The notes: generated from the sequence alone by a model not told the origin. Shown: positions 1-5,361, counted from the stretch's first letter. The stretch: DNA of 8,220 bases from Oligoflexaceae bacterium (GCA_947474445.1 CANJJY010000198.1:1-8220); one strand, 5' to 3'. Program-made: numbers and translations.

Positions 1-828
1 CAGCCGCGATTTGCGCCAGGTACTCCGCTGACGGGCAAAGGCCTGCAAGGCAGCGCGGAGGATGTCGGTTCCACCGCGTTTTTGAGCGTCGGCATGCAAC
101 CACAGGCCGATGAGAAATTGAGGCCTTAGATTCACCGTCGTGGTCTCGCTCAGGGCGTTGGTCAAGGGCGCTTTGGCGAGAGTTCCTGGGAGCAGCGAGA
201 GACTCGCAGGACCGTGCGCAGTGAAATGCGGCGGTGCTTGATCAGAGCTTTCCAGGATGATTTCTGCATAGCTGATTTCCGCAGACCGGAAAGGATGCGG
301 ACGCAGGATCATTCGTTTCGCATCGATACTGCGAGGGATCCATTCACCAAGACTGAGCTCGGGAGCTGAAGGGCGTCCTATCCAGGCGCTCGGTGCAGCC
401 AAACGCTCGAGCAGATCGGCGATAGGCTCAGCCAGATAGATTTCTAAGCGATAGCGAGCGTGGAGCTTAAAACTCTTGGCCATCTCTGCGCCGCGGTGGA
501 GCAGGAGGGAGCCGAGCTGCGTGAGCGATAGAGGATCCGCTGCGATGCGCAGAAGAGAGTCGATGACGTCTTGACCCGTCAGCTCGGAACCATCGCTCAA
601 GAGAATGCCTTTTTTGACCTGCAAACGATAGCAGGTTCCTTCCTTATGAATCGTGCAGGAATCGAGCAGACTCCTCTCGGATGAACCATCGGCGCGGAGT
701 TCGAGAAGCCGAGCTCCGCAATTGGTCCAGTAGAATTCTTCGATCCATGTCAGTTCCCCCCTCGAGTCGAGGCAGGGCAGCCGAGGCAGATACACGTGAA
801 GACTCTCGCCTCTCTCGCGGTCAATCAT
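1..828 (-). CDS. Cytoplasmic family-5 solute-binding-protein-like protein (partial, 3' end off the window)
   Basis: The frame is open for 276 codons from the ATG at 828-826 to the left edge, with no stop seen, so the C-terminus is missing. It resembles the SBP_bac_5 family (peptide/nickel-type ABC transporter binding proteins). Residues 67-95 carry the family signature, including LSDGSELTGQDVIDSLLR, equivalent to the usual DG-x-P-L-T-A-E-D-V-x-x-S-L-x-R. Residues 126-146 (YRLEIYLAEPIADLLERLA) match the following strand-helix unit, and HGPASLSLL (205-213) sits where GTGPY-type motifs occur. The N-terminus is MIDRERGESLHVY, with no signal peptide or lipobox, so I infer a cytoplasmic protein. 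Cytoplasmic members of this fold exist as ligand-sensing regulators (SgrR). The start overlaps the upstream stop by 8 nt (ATGATTGA), which suggests translational coupling. A role as ligand sensor for the co-transcribed regulator is inference; the family call is moderately secure. Confidence 0.6.
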   Translation of the reverse strand, partial: MIDRERGESLHVYLPRLPCLDSRGELTWIEEFYWTNCGARLLELRADGSSERSLLDSCTIHKEGTCYRLQVKKGILLSDGSELTGQDVIDSLLRIAADPLSLTQLGSLLLHRGAEMAKSFKLHARYRLEIYLAEPIADLLERLAAPSAWIGRPSAPELSLGEWIPRSIDAKRMILRPHPFRSAEISYAEIILESSDQAPPHFTAHGPASLSLLPGTLAKAPLTNALSETTTVNLRPQFLIGLWLHADAQKRGGTDILRAALQAFARQRSTWRKSRL

Positions 829-1114
829 GGGTTTGATCCGGATGGAGCAGAGGATCGACAAGCCAGGTTTTGATGCGATCGAGGTTCTGCATGTGTTTTT
901 GTAAAGCAGCCTTTAGATTTTCATCGTTTGGATCTAAGGCCTTTTGGGCTAGATAGCGAAGAGTCCGCGTCGCAGCTAAGTAGTCATGATAGAGCTGCCG
1001 ACGCGCAGCGACGGCTTCCGCATCCAAGGAAAGCTTGAGAGTGGCCTGGAGGAATTCACCGTCTGTGCTGATGCTCCACGCATCAGTTCGCGTCATGTCG
1101 AGTGACTTAGACAT
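821..1114 (-). CDS. Hypothetical 97-aa helical protein in the sigma-54 regulator operon
   Basis: I do not recognise this family. The protein has a short polar N-terminus (MSKSLDMTRTDAWSI), a possible strand pair around DGEFLQATLKLSL, and then a long predicted amphipathic helix from about residue 31 (LDAEAVAARRQLYHDYLAA). A second helix follows (NLKAALQKHMQNLDRIKTW). There is no cysteine, signal peptide or membrane segment. The start at 1114 is preferred because GGAG lies 9 nt upstream and the ATG overlaps the activator's stop codon by 8 nt (ATGTCTAA). The in-frame ATG at 1144 has no ribosome binding site and would overlap the activator more deeply. Its place between a sigma-54 activator and a solute-binding-like protein, with overlaps at both ends, suggests the three products act together, perhaps with this one as an adaptor. 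That role is inference. Confidence 0.72.
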   Translation of the reverse strand: MSKSLDMTRTDAWSISTDGEFLQATLKLSLDAEAVAARRQLYHDYLAATRTLRYLAQKALDPNDENLKAALQKHMQNLDRIKTWLVDPLLHPDQTHD

Positions 1115-2582
1115 CGGGGTTTGCTCCACTTCTGGTCGGTTCAAACTGGATGTTGACCATCGCTTTCAAATCGTGCCCTTCGATGAGACCCTGGCGCACC
1201 AAAGAATGGAGCCGAGTGGATAAAGTTGAACGGGGAATGTCGAGCTGCTTAGAGAGCTGACGGAGGGTCATGTGTCCCGACGCAGCAAAGCAGGAGCGAA
1301 TGAGGCCTAAGAGAAGACGCATGCTCAAGACTTCGAATTGAATGGGGGCCGCTGGGTCCCATTCGATCAGGATCTGGCCTTTACCACTTTGGGTTTCCGC
1401 GCGGGGTAGCTTCGCGTCATCATCGATCCGAGTCCAGATATAGGCGGGAATTGCCGAAGGACTCATCACTCCGCCGTAAGCATGTTCGGTCATGGCGCGG
1501 AGGCAGTTGCGCAGTTCTCGGATATTGCCGTGGCGCCAGTCGTATTGCTTGAGAACTTGGAGGGCCGCGGCGCTCAGCTCGTAGGGGCCGCCGCGCATCG
1601 TCCCACAGAAAAGCGGAGCCAACTCGTCGATTTCGGCCTTTCTCTCTGCGAGCGGAGGGAGCTCGATGATCGCTTCGCACAGTCTCTGCCAGAGGTCGCG
1701 ACGGAAGGTGCCGGCCTCGACGAGCTGCGCGAGGTCTTCGTTGGTGGCGGAGAGGACGCGGACCACTATTTTTTTCGAGACGGTGGCGCCCACGGGACGG
1801 AGTTCTTGGTTTTCAAGAACGCGAAGCAGCGCGATCTGCGCGGTGGGGCTGAGCGTGGCGACTTCATCGAGAAAGATCCAGCCGCCGTTGGCTTGTTCGA
1901 AGAGCCCGACTTTGTTTTGTTGAGCGCCCGTGAAGGCACCTTTTACGTGACCGAATAGTTCAGATTCAATCAGCCCTGCCGGGAAGGTTCCGCAGTGAAC
2001 GCGAATGAAAGGCTGCTTTTTGTCGAGCCGAGCGGCGAAGATGTCGGCTACCACTTCTTTGCCGGTTCCGGTTTCCCCCTTGATGTGAATCGCGCTGAGG
2101 GCGGACTGAATCAAACGGGGAATGCGTTCGGCGAGATCGCGGGCCGTTTGCCCGGCTATGTGAGGCAGTTCGGGTTGAACTTGAGGGAGCGCGCGCTCAC
2201 AGCGACGCAGATATTCATGGCTGGCGGCATCGATGCGCTCGCGCAAGTGCGATTCATCCTGACCTTTAAACAAAAAGTCATCAGCCCCGCGAGCCATGCA
2301 GGCGTGCACGGTCCGGTGATCTTGAAGGTCTGAACACATGATGATCATGCTGCGCGGAAGACGCACGCGAAGCTGTTTGGCGAGATTGCGGCCGTCTTCG
2401 CCCGGTGTATCGAGGAAGATATCGAGGATGACGACGGCCGGCTCCTGTCCCTGCTCGAGCGACTGCCAAAGGCCTTTCGGATCGTGAAACGAAGCGAGCT
2501 CATAGGCTCCTCCGCTCAGAATGTCCCGAACCTGCTGTCGAAAGATAGGATCATCATCGAGATGAAGGATGCGCTGCTTCAT
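1107..2582 (-). CDS. Response regulator / sigma-54 enhancer-binding transcriptional activator with atypical C-terminal wHTH
   Basis: A 491-aa NtrC-class activator. Residues 1-120 form a receiver domain: the acidic cluster DDD is at 9-11, the phospho-acceptor is D54 (VVILDIF), S84 occupies the Thr/Ser switch position and K106 is the conserved lysine. Residues 145-330 form the AAA+ sigma-54 interaction domain, with Walker A GETGTGKE (169-176), GAFTGA (215-220), Walker B IFLDE (236-240) and the arginine-finger region FRRDLWQRL (293-301). The sensor-2 segment is GNIRELRNCL (352-361). An intact GAFTGA loop indicates it contacts RNA polymerase-sigma-54. The C-terminus (436-470, including TLRQLSKQLDIPRSTLSTRL) resembles a MarR/IclR-type winged helix, not the family's usual Fis-type HTH. 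The ATG at 2582 places the first receiver strand immediately after the start; the in-frame TTG at 2657 would add 25 unconvincing residues. A GAGG lies 12 nt upstream, so the ribosome binding site is weak. No histidine kinase gene lies in the window. Confidence 0.93.
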   Translation of the reverse strand: MKQRILHLDDDPIFRQQVRDILSGGAYELASFHDPKGLWQSLEQGQEPAVVILDIFLDTPGEDGRNLAKQLRVRLPRSMIIMCSDLQDHRTVHACMARGADDFLFKGQDESHLRERIDAASHEYLRRCERALPQVQPELPHIAGQTARDLAERIPRLIQSALSAIHIKGETGTGKEVVADIFAARLDKKQPFIRVHCGTFPAGLIESELFGHVKGAFTGAQQNKVGLFEQANGGWIFLDEVATLSPTAQIALLRVLENQELRPVGATVSKKIVVRVLSATNEDLAQLVEAGTFRRDLWQRLCEAIIELPPLAERKAEIDELAPLFCGTMRGGPYELSAAALQVLKQYDWRHGNIRELRNCLRAMTEHAYGGVMSPSAIPAYIWTRIDDDAKLPRAETQSGKGQILIEWDPAAPIQFEVLSMRLLLGLIRSCFAASGHMTLRQLSKQLDIPRSTLSTRLHSLVRQGLIEGHDLKAMVNIQFEPTRSGANPDV

Positions 2583-2642
2583 GTATGCGGTCGTCCTCGT
2601 CAAGGTTCGCTCAGATCTGACTCTAGCAGAAATGGCCGAAAA

Positions 2643-2680
2643 TGGGACAATCCGCAAGGCAAAGACCGTTCTCTGTCCCA
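2643..2680. promoter_or_regulatory. Inverted TGGGACA / TGTCCCA pair, candidate activator binding sites
   Basis: TGGGACA (2643-2649) and its exact complement TGTCCCA (2674-2680) stand 31 bp apart start to start, about three helical turns, in the divergent gap between the activator gene and the 56-aa ORF. They lie about 60-100 bp upstream of the -24-like element at 2742, the normal range for sigma-54 enhancer sites. A third TGTCCCA occurs at 2814-2820 inside the small ORF. The assignment as an operator or enhancer is inference. Confidence 0.3.
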
Positions 2681-2740
2681 GTCCGGCCCAAAGGGCTCTG
2701 AAGGCGACTGATAACTATATGAAATAATTAAATTAAATGC

Positions 2741-2757
2741 TTGGCACGCAACGTGGA
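2741..2757 (+). promoter_or_regulatory. Imperfect sigma-54-like (-24/-12) promoter upstream of the 56-aa ORF
   Basis: TTGGCACG (2741-2748) matches the -24 consensus YTGGCACG at every position. At the correct spacing the -12 element reads GTGGA in place of TTGCA, so the usually invariant GC is GG. A strongly AT-rich stretch (2711-2740) lies directly upstream. If used, transcription would start near 2767-2770, giving a leader of about 30 nt with the ribosome binding site in place. The defective -12 half keeps confidence low. Confidence 0.35.
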
Positions 2758-2797
2758 ATAGAGAGGTCGTCACGCGCTAGAAAAAAGGAGAAACGCG

Positions 2798-2968
2798 ATG
2801 TCCAAGATTAGAGTGTCCCAAATTTATCTGAGAGTGCTGAAACGGATTTTAAAGAGAAAGCAGGCGAAGCGGAGCTTTTACTATCAGAGTGAAAGACGCG
2901 ACTACCTGAGCAGCCAAGGTGTCCAGGCGCACCGCCAGGCCCTCGCATCGAGTCAGCATGCTTCCTAA
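2798..2968 (+). CDS. Small strongly basic protein, 56 aa, unknown function
   Basis: The ATG at 2798 follows AAAAAAGGAGAAACGCG, with AGGAG 7 nt before the start, the best ribosome binding site in the window. The frame runs 56 codons to TAA at 2966-2968. The product begins MSKIRVSQIYLRVLKRILKR and contains 13 Lys/Arg against 2 Asp/Glu. The N-terminal half looks like an amphipathic basic helix (Ile/Leu/Val on one face, Arg/Lys on the other), followed by an aromatic and polar patch (SFYYQSERRDYLSSQG) and a Gln/Ala/Ser-rich tail ending QHAS. There is no cysteine, signal peptide or clear transmembrane segment. I recognise no family; nucleic-acid binding or membrane-surface association are both possible. 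It is divergent from the sigma-54 activator gene, so control by that activator is plausible but unproven. Confidence 0.6.
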   Translation: MSKIRVSQIYLRVLKRILKRKQAKRSFYYQSERRDYLSSQGVQAHRQALASSQHAS

Positions 2969-2973
2969 CACCA

Positions 2974-3010
2974 GAGGGGCCAACGGTCGTAAGATGAAAC
3001 GATGGCCCTC
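2974..3010 (+). terminator. Possible hairpin downstream of the 56-aa ORF
   Basis: GAGGGGCCA (2974-2982) can pair with TGGCCCTC (3003-3010), giving eight pairs with one bulged G and a loop of 20 nt. It starts 6 nt after the small ORF's stop codon. No immediate T-run follows (the first is CTTTTT at 3026-3031), so it may be a weak or factor-assisted terminator or a 3'-end stabiliser. The large loop makes this uncertain. Confidence 0.3.
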
Positions 3011-3033
3011 ACTCCCGCTCCTGAGCTTTTTCC

Positions 3034-3063
3034 TTCAATGCTTCTCACCATCCCTGCTATAAA
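3034..3063 (+). promoter_or_regulatory. Candidate sigma-70-type promoter for cmoM
   Basis: TTCAAT (3034-3039) and TATAAA (3058-3063) are separated by 18 bp, a plausible -35/-10 pair. The predicted start near 3070 would leave the 3073 TTG with almost no leader but give a normal leader to the TTG at 3106, which has its own ribosome binding site. The -35 match is only partial. Confidence 0.35.
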
Positions 3064-3105
3064 CGACGATCTTTGTCTGACCCCCGATTGCGAGGACTCA
3101 ATCCC

Positions 3106-3870
3106 TTGTCTGAAGATAGAAATTTTGATGATCTGTTCGAGCGTTTTCGTCGCAATATCAAGAGTGGCGACAAGGGGCGACTCCGCGAAATTTTGATTCG
3201 CGAGGATCTTCGGGAGATCGTCACGGGTTTAGAGGATGGCCACTGCGATGTTTTGGACGTGGGCTGTGGCCTGGGTGACATGAGTGTCTGGTTGGCCGGC
3301 ATGGGTCATCGCGTGCGCGCCAGTGATTTATCCGCCAAAATGGTTGATCATACCCGAAGCGTCGCCGCGGCTACCGGGGTCTCCGTGACGGTCGTTCATG
3401 AGTCCGCTCAGGTGTCGCTTGCTGGAGGCGAAAAGGCGGATCTGGTCTGTTTGCATGCTGTGCTTGAATGGCTCGAAGAGCCCTATCGTTTGCTCGAAGT
3501 CGCGGCGGCATCGTTGAAGCCGGGGGGATATCTGTCGCTCACGGTCTATAATCTGCATCGGAGCGTATTCAACAGTCTGGTCAAAGGTAATCTGGCGAAG
3601 ATCAAACGCGGGGATTACAGCAATCACAATCCCCAGAGTCTGAGTCCCCCCCATCCCATCGTCCCGGAAACTGTTCGTTCTACCTTGCTCGACCTTGGTC
3701 TGTCGATCGAGCTGGAAGCGGGGATCCGTTGCTTTTTTGATTATCTCACGCCAAAGAACCTCGAAGAGATCAGCGACGAGGATATTATTTTCCTCGAAAG
3801 GAAGTACCGCAGGCTTTCGCCCTATCGGGATATAGCGCGCTACGTACATTTCATCGCAAAAAAACCCTAG
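3106..3870 (+). CDS. cmoM: tRNA 5-carboxymethoxyuridine methyltransferase CmoM
   Basis: A class I SAM-dependent methyltransferase of 254 aa; E. coli CmoM (formerly SmtA) is 261. CmoM converts carboxymethoxyuridine at tRNA wobble position 34 to its methyl ester, the last step after CmoA and CmoB, and acts in the cytoplasm. Matches to E. coli CmoM that I recognise run the whole length: EDRNFDDLFERFRRNI at the N-terminus, SAM-binding motif I VLDVGCGLGD (49-58), acidic D74 after strand 2, HAVLEW (117-122), the LKPGGYLSL segment, YNLHRSVFNSLVKGN, LSPPHP, RCFFDYL and the C-terminal SPYRDIARYVHFIAKKP. The TTG at 3106 is chosen because AGGA lies 9 nt upstream and it aligns with E. coli MQDRNFDD. An in-frame TTG at 3073 would add 11 residues and has no ribosome binding site. 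It is monocistronic in this window, with a hairpin following the stop. Confidence 0.92.
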   Translation: MSEDRNFDDLFERFRRNIKSGDKGRLREILIREDLREIVTGLEDGHCDVLDVGCGLGDMSVWLAGMGHRVRASDLSAKMVDHTRSVAAATGVSVTVVHESAQVSLAGGEKADLVCLHAVLEWLEEPYRLLEVAAASLKPGGYLSLTVYNLHRSVFNSLVKGNLAKIKRGDYSNHNPQSLSPPHPIVPETVRSTLLDLGLSIELEAGIRCFFDYLTPKNLEEISDEDIIFLERKYRRLSPYRDIARYVHFIAKKP

Positions 3871-3897
3871 GCTATATCAGGTCCAAACGAAGAAGAA

Positions 3898-3951
3898 GAA
3901 CGAAACTTCAGAAGTTTCGTTCCTCCCTGAATGAGCGCCAAGGTTTTGGCG
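3898..3951 (-). terminator. Tandem hairpins: Rho-independent terminator of the KGG gene, probably bidirectional
   Basis: GAACGAAACTT (3898-3908) and AAGTTTCGTTC (3912-3922) form a perfect 11-bp stem with a 3-nt loop. Read on the minus strand the stem is followed by TTCTTCTTCGTTT, a U-rich tail suited to ending the KGG-protein transcript, whose stop codon is at 3988. A second stem, CGCCAA-GGTT-TTGGCG (3936-3951), lies between that stop and the main hairpin. On the plus strand the hairpin is 28 nt after the cmoM stop but lacks a T-run, so termination of cmoM here is less certain. Confidence 0.7.
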
Positions 3952-3987
3952 AGTACCGCTGGAGATGACACGAACAAGGGAACGGGC

Positions 3988-4413
3988 TTACTGCGGAGAC
4001 GGACGACCTTGACGACCGCGACCGCTGCTCTCTTCGTCTTCGTCGTCTTCTTCTAGTTTTTGAGAACGCGAACTGTCCTGGGTAGCTTTGCCACCCTTGC
4101 GACCTGCTTCGCGCGCTTCTTCGGAATCAAATTGATGAGCGTTGCCGCTTTCGTGTGCTGCCTTGCCACCTTTGCGACCCGCTTCACGCGCTTCGTCAGA
4201 CGTAAATTCATGGGCATTGCCACTTTCATGGGCAGCTTTTCCACCTTTACGGCCCGCTTCACGCGCTTCTTCAGACGTGAATTCATGGGCATTGCCGCTC
4301 TCATGGGCGGCTTTGCCCCCTTTCGATGCGATCTCTTTTTGTTTTTCCTCGTCCATGGCGGCAAAACCGCGTTCGGATTTGCCTTTGTCGGAGTCTTTGC
4401 GTGTGCCTGGCAT
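3988..4413 (-). CDS. KGG-repeat general stress protein (YciG/GsiB-like)
   Basis: A 141-aa, very hydrophilic, low-complexity protein built on the KGG motif (stress-induced bacterial acidophilic repeat; E. coli YciG and B. subtilis GsiB are relatives). KGG occurs at residues 31, 56, 81 and 106, an exact 25-residue period. Each unit reads roughly GGKAAHESGNAHEFTS followed by EEAREAGRK. An N-terminal lead (MPGTRKDSDKGKSERGFAAM) precedes the repeats, and an acidic run EEDDEDEESS then a basic GRGRQGRPSPQ end close the protein. There is no signal peptide or membrane segment, so it is likely cytoplasmic. Family members accumulate under desiccation, acid or general stress, but their molecular action is poorly known. 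AGAGG lies 5 nt before the ATG at 4413. Other long frames overlapping this gene are by-products of its repeats. No convincing promoter was found upstream. Confidence 0.9.
   Translation of the reverse strand: MPGTRKDSDKGKSERGFAAMDEEKQKEIASKGGKAAHESGNAHEFTSEEAREAGRKGGKAAHESGNAHEFTSDEAREAGRKGGKAAHESGNAHQFDSEEAREAGRKGGKATQDSSRSQKLEEDDEDEESSGRGRQGRPSPQ
4096..4320 (-). repeat. Three tandem 75-bp coding repeats within the KGG gene
   Basis: Codons 32-56, 57-81 and 82-106 are three consecutive copies of a 75-bp unit, with a decayed fourth copy starting at codon 107. The copies are nearly identical in protein (EEAREAGRK against DEAREAGRK, HEFTS against HQFDS) and very similar in DNA. This suggests recent expansion and a potential for copy-number change by slippage or recombination. 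Confidence 0.9.
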
Positions 4414-4768
4414 ATGAACCTCTTGTCTAAAGCTGATACCATTGAGCTCGAGTTCAACTTTTATTTGATGATGAAACCTGAGCTCCCTTTCTAGACTTGT
4501 GCAGGAGATGTTCCAAAATAAGACAGCTTCTGCCTGTCCATCAGCGAGGGCACAAAACTCAGGGCCAAGTAGATTTTTTCCGTAGAATAGTTAATTCGTG
4601 ATTCCATCACAGGGAAGAAAGAACAGTCTCTTTTTTTAATTGTTCAGGGCACCTTACAGACGGTAAATCGTTTCTGCGCTCCCCCATCCGAGAGAAGAAT
4701 GAACCTACCAAAAGGAACCTGCAAACTGAACTGATGTATCACTTTCTCGCTTGGCCGTATGAAATATA

Positions 4769-4780
4769 CTTCAATTGAAG
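4769..4780. promoter_or_regulatory. 12-bp perfect palindrome CTTCAATTGAAG, candidate enhancer/operator
   Basis: CTTCAATTGAAG is a perfect palindrome starting 92 bp upstream of the -24 element of the sigma-54 promoter at 4861, within the usual distance for activator enhancer sites. It sits just 3' of a TATACT (4765-4770), so it could alternatively be an operator of an unseen sigma-70 promoter. Function is inferred from position and symmetry only. Confidence 0.35.
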
Positions 4781-4860
4781 GAGGCCCCAGACACTCTACC
4801 GCGAGAACACAGACGCGAGCGCGGCGTCATCCGTCGCGTATGAACAGATGGGAAGAGCTG

Positions 4861-4876
4861 TGGCACCTTCATTGCA
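4861..4876 (+). promoter_or_regulatory. Sigma-54 (-24/-12) promoter of the 99-aa protein gene
   Basis: TGGCAC (4861-4866), five bases CTTCA, then TTGCA (4872-4876) match the sigma-54 consensus TGGCAC-N5-TTGCA at all eleven defined positions and with exact spacing. By rough calculation such a match is expected well under once per 100 windows of this size. The predicted transcription start is near 4888, leaving about a 33-nt leader with the ribosome binding site of the gene at 4921. The orientation and distance are right. Transcription would require an NtrC-class activator such as the one encoded at 1107-2582. Confidence 0.8.
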
Positions 4877-4920
4877 GTTGAGGCTGGTATGTATCACTCA
4901 ATCCAAGAAAGGAAAGCGTC

Positions 4921-5220
4921 ATGGAAAATTCCACTCAGAATCAGACACCGATCAGCAATCTGTTGTACGACTGGGTCACCATTCTTCATTCGAAGGCTGA
5001 GGGCTTGCAGGCCTATGACAAATATCTCAGGGATGCCCAAGCGGAAAACTCCGAAGATTGTATCCAGCTCCTCAATCAATTGAAGCAGATGGACATGAAA
5101 GCCGTGCAGGACGTCAAAGAACATTTGGCGATGATGCTCGAGGACGAGGATATGGAGCTGGACGGCGATACGACCTCGACGACGATGGGCGACAGTCAGC
5201 AGCAGGACGCGATGCTCTGA
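4921..5220 (+). CDS. Hypothetical 99-aa helical protein, sigma-54-dependent candidate
   Basis: AAAGGA lies 7 nt before the ATG at 4921. The 99-aa product is unrecognised. A polar N-terminus (MENSTQNQTPISN) leads into two predicted amphipathic helices, about residues 12-41 (LLYDWVTILHSKAEGLQAYD...) and 44-75 (SEDCIQLLNQLKQMDMKAVQ...), consistent with a helical hairpin. It ends in an acidic, low-complexity tail (EDEDMELDGD then TTSTTMGDSQQQ). There is one cysteine (C47) and several methionines (MDMK, MML). No signal peptide, membrane segment or metal-binding motif is evident. The gene is alone: it follows a sigma-54 promoter and precedes the metG-like gene by 205 bp with its own promoter candidate. 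A stress or nutrient-response role is suggested only by the promoter type and the neighbouring KGG gene. Confidence 0.75.
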   Translation: MENSTQNQTPISNLLYDWVTILHSKAEGLQAYDKYLRDAQAENSEDCIQLLNQLKQMDMKAVQDVKEHLAMMLEDEDMELDGDTTSTTMGDSQQQDAML

Positions 5221-5241
5221 GCGGGAATGTGCCCAAGCCTG

Positions 5242-5304
5242 TGACCCGAGAGGGTCTCGCGTCATTGAAACTAAGGTGTAACTCTGACCCGAGGCCCGTC
5301 TCGA
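5242..5304 (+). repeat. Imperfect duplicated hairpin element between the 99-aa gene and the metG-like gene
   Basis: TGACCCGAGAGGGTCTCG (5242-5259) and TGACCCGAGGCCCGTCTCG (5285-5303 region) are two near-copies 43 bp apart. Each can fold: the first as CGAGA-GGG-TCTCG or GACCC-GAGA-GGGTC, the second as CGAG-GCCCGT-CTCG. No T-run follows the first copy. They may mark the 3' end of the 99-aa transcript or a regulatory or protein-binding duplication; function unknown. Confidence 0.4.
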
Positions 5305-5361
5305 CCTCTTTGCCGCCGCCCCCCGTTTTGAATTAAAATTCCCCTTCCTCTGATTTTCTCA

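Larger units (their letters stand above)
4414..4920. other. 507-bp intergenic region between the KGG gene and the 99-aa gene
   Basis: No protein-coding frame with a credible ribosome binding site was found on either strand. The left part should hold the minus-strand KGG promoter, which I could not identify. GACAG-N7-CTGTC (4522-4538) is a short hairpin which on the minus strand is followed by TTATTTT. The right part holds a 12-bp palindrome (4769-4780), overlapping inverted repeats GACGC/GCGTC (4812-4828) and ACGCGA/TCGCGT (4813-4839), and the sigma-54 promoter at 4861. GGAGG at 4780-4784 is not followed by a start codon. Confidence 0.7.

Noticed and set aside
1115..1144. Upstream ATG (1144) for the 97-aa protein
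   Set aside because: No ribosome binding site, and a deeper overlap with the activator; the ATG at 1114 has GGAG and the same 8-nt overlap pattern as the next gene pair.
2583..2657. N-terminal extension of the activator from a TTG at 2657
   Set aside because: Receiver domains start directly before the first strand, which fits the ATG at 2582; the extra 25 residues look like untranslated leader.
3002..3196. 64-codon plus-strand ORF starting MALTPAPELF
   Set aside because: It overlaps the cmoM start in another frame, lacks a ribosome binding site and has no recognisable feature.
3328..3849. 173-codon minus-strand frame within cmoM
   Set aside because: Antisense to a well-matched CmoM; no ribosome binding site or domain.
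4053..4494. Several long frames on both strands overlapping the KGG gene (4053-4457 minus, 4060-4494 and 4142-4417 plus)
   Set aside because: They are other-frame readings of the 75-bp repeats; only the frame with regular KGG motifs and a ribosome binding site is credible.
4522..4538. GACAG-N7-CTGTC hairpin with TTATTTT after it on the minus strand
   Set aside because: The stem is only 5 bp and no minus-strand gene lies upstream to be terminated; at most a hint of an unannotated RNA.
4759..4881. 40-codon plus-strand ORF beginning MKYTSIEGG
   Set aside because: No ribosome binding site, it runs through the palindrome and sigma-54 promoter, and its composition looks random.
4734..4898. Direct repeat ATGTATCACT at 4734-4743 and 4889-4898
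   Set aside because: A single 10-bp repeat is only marginally unlikely in a 500-bp gap; the second copy overlaps the expected transcription start without clear meaning.
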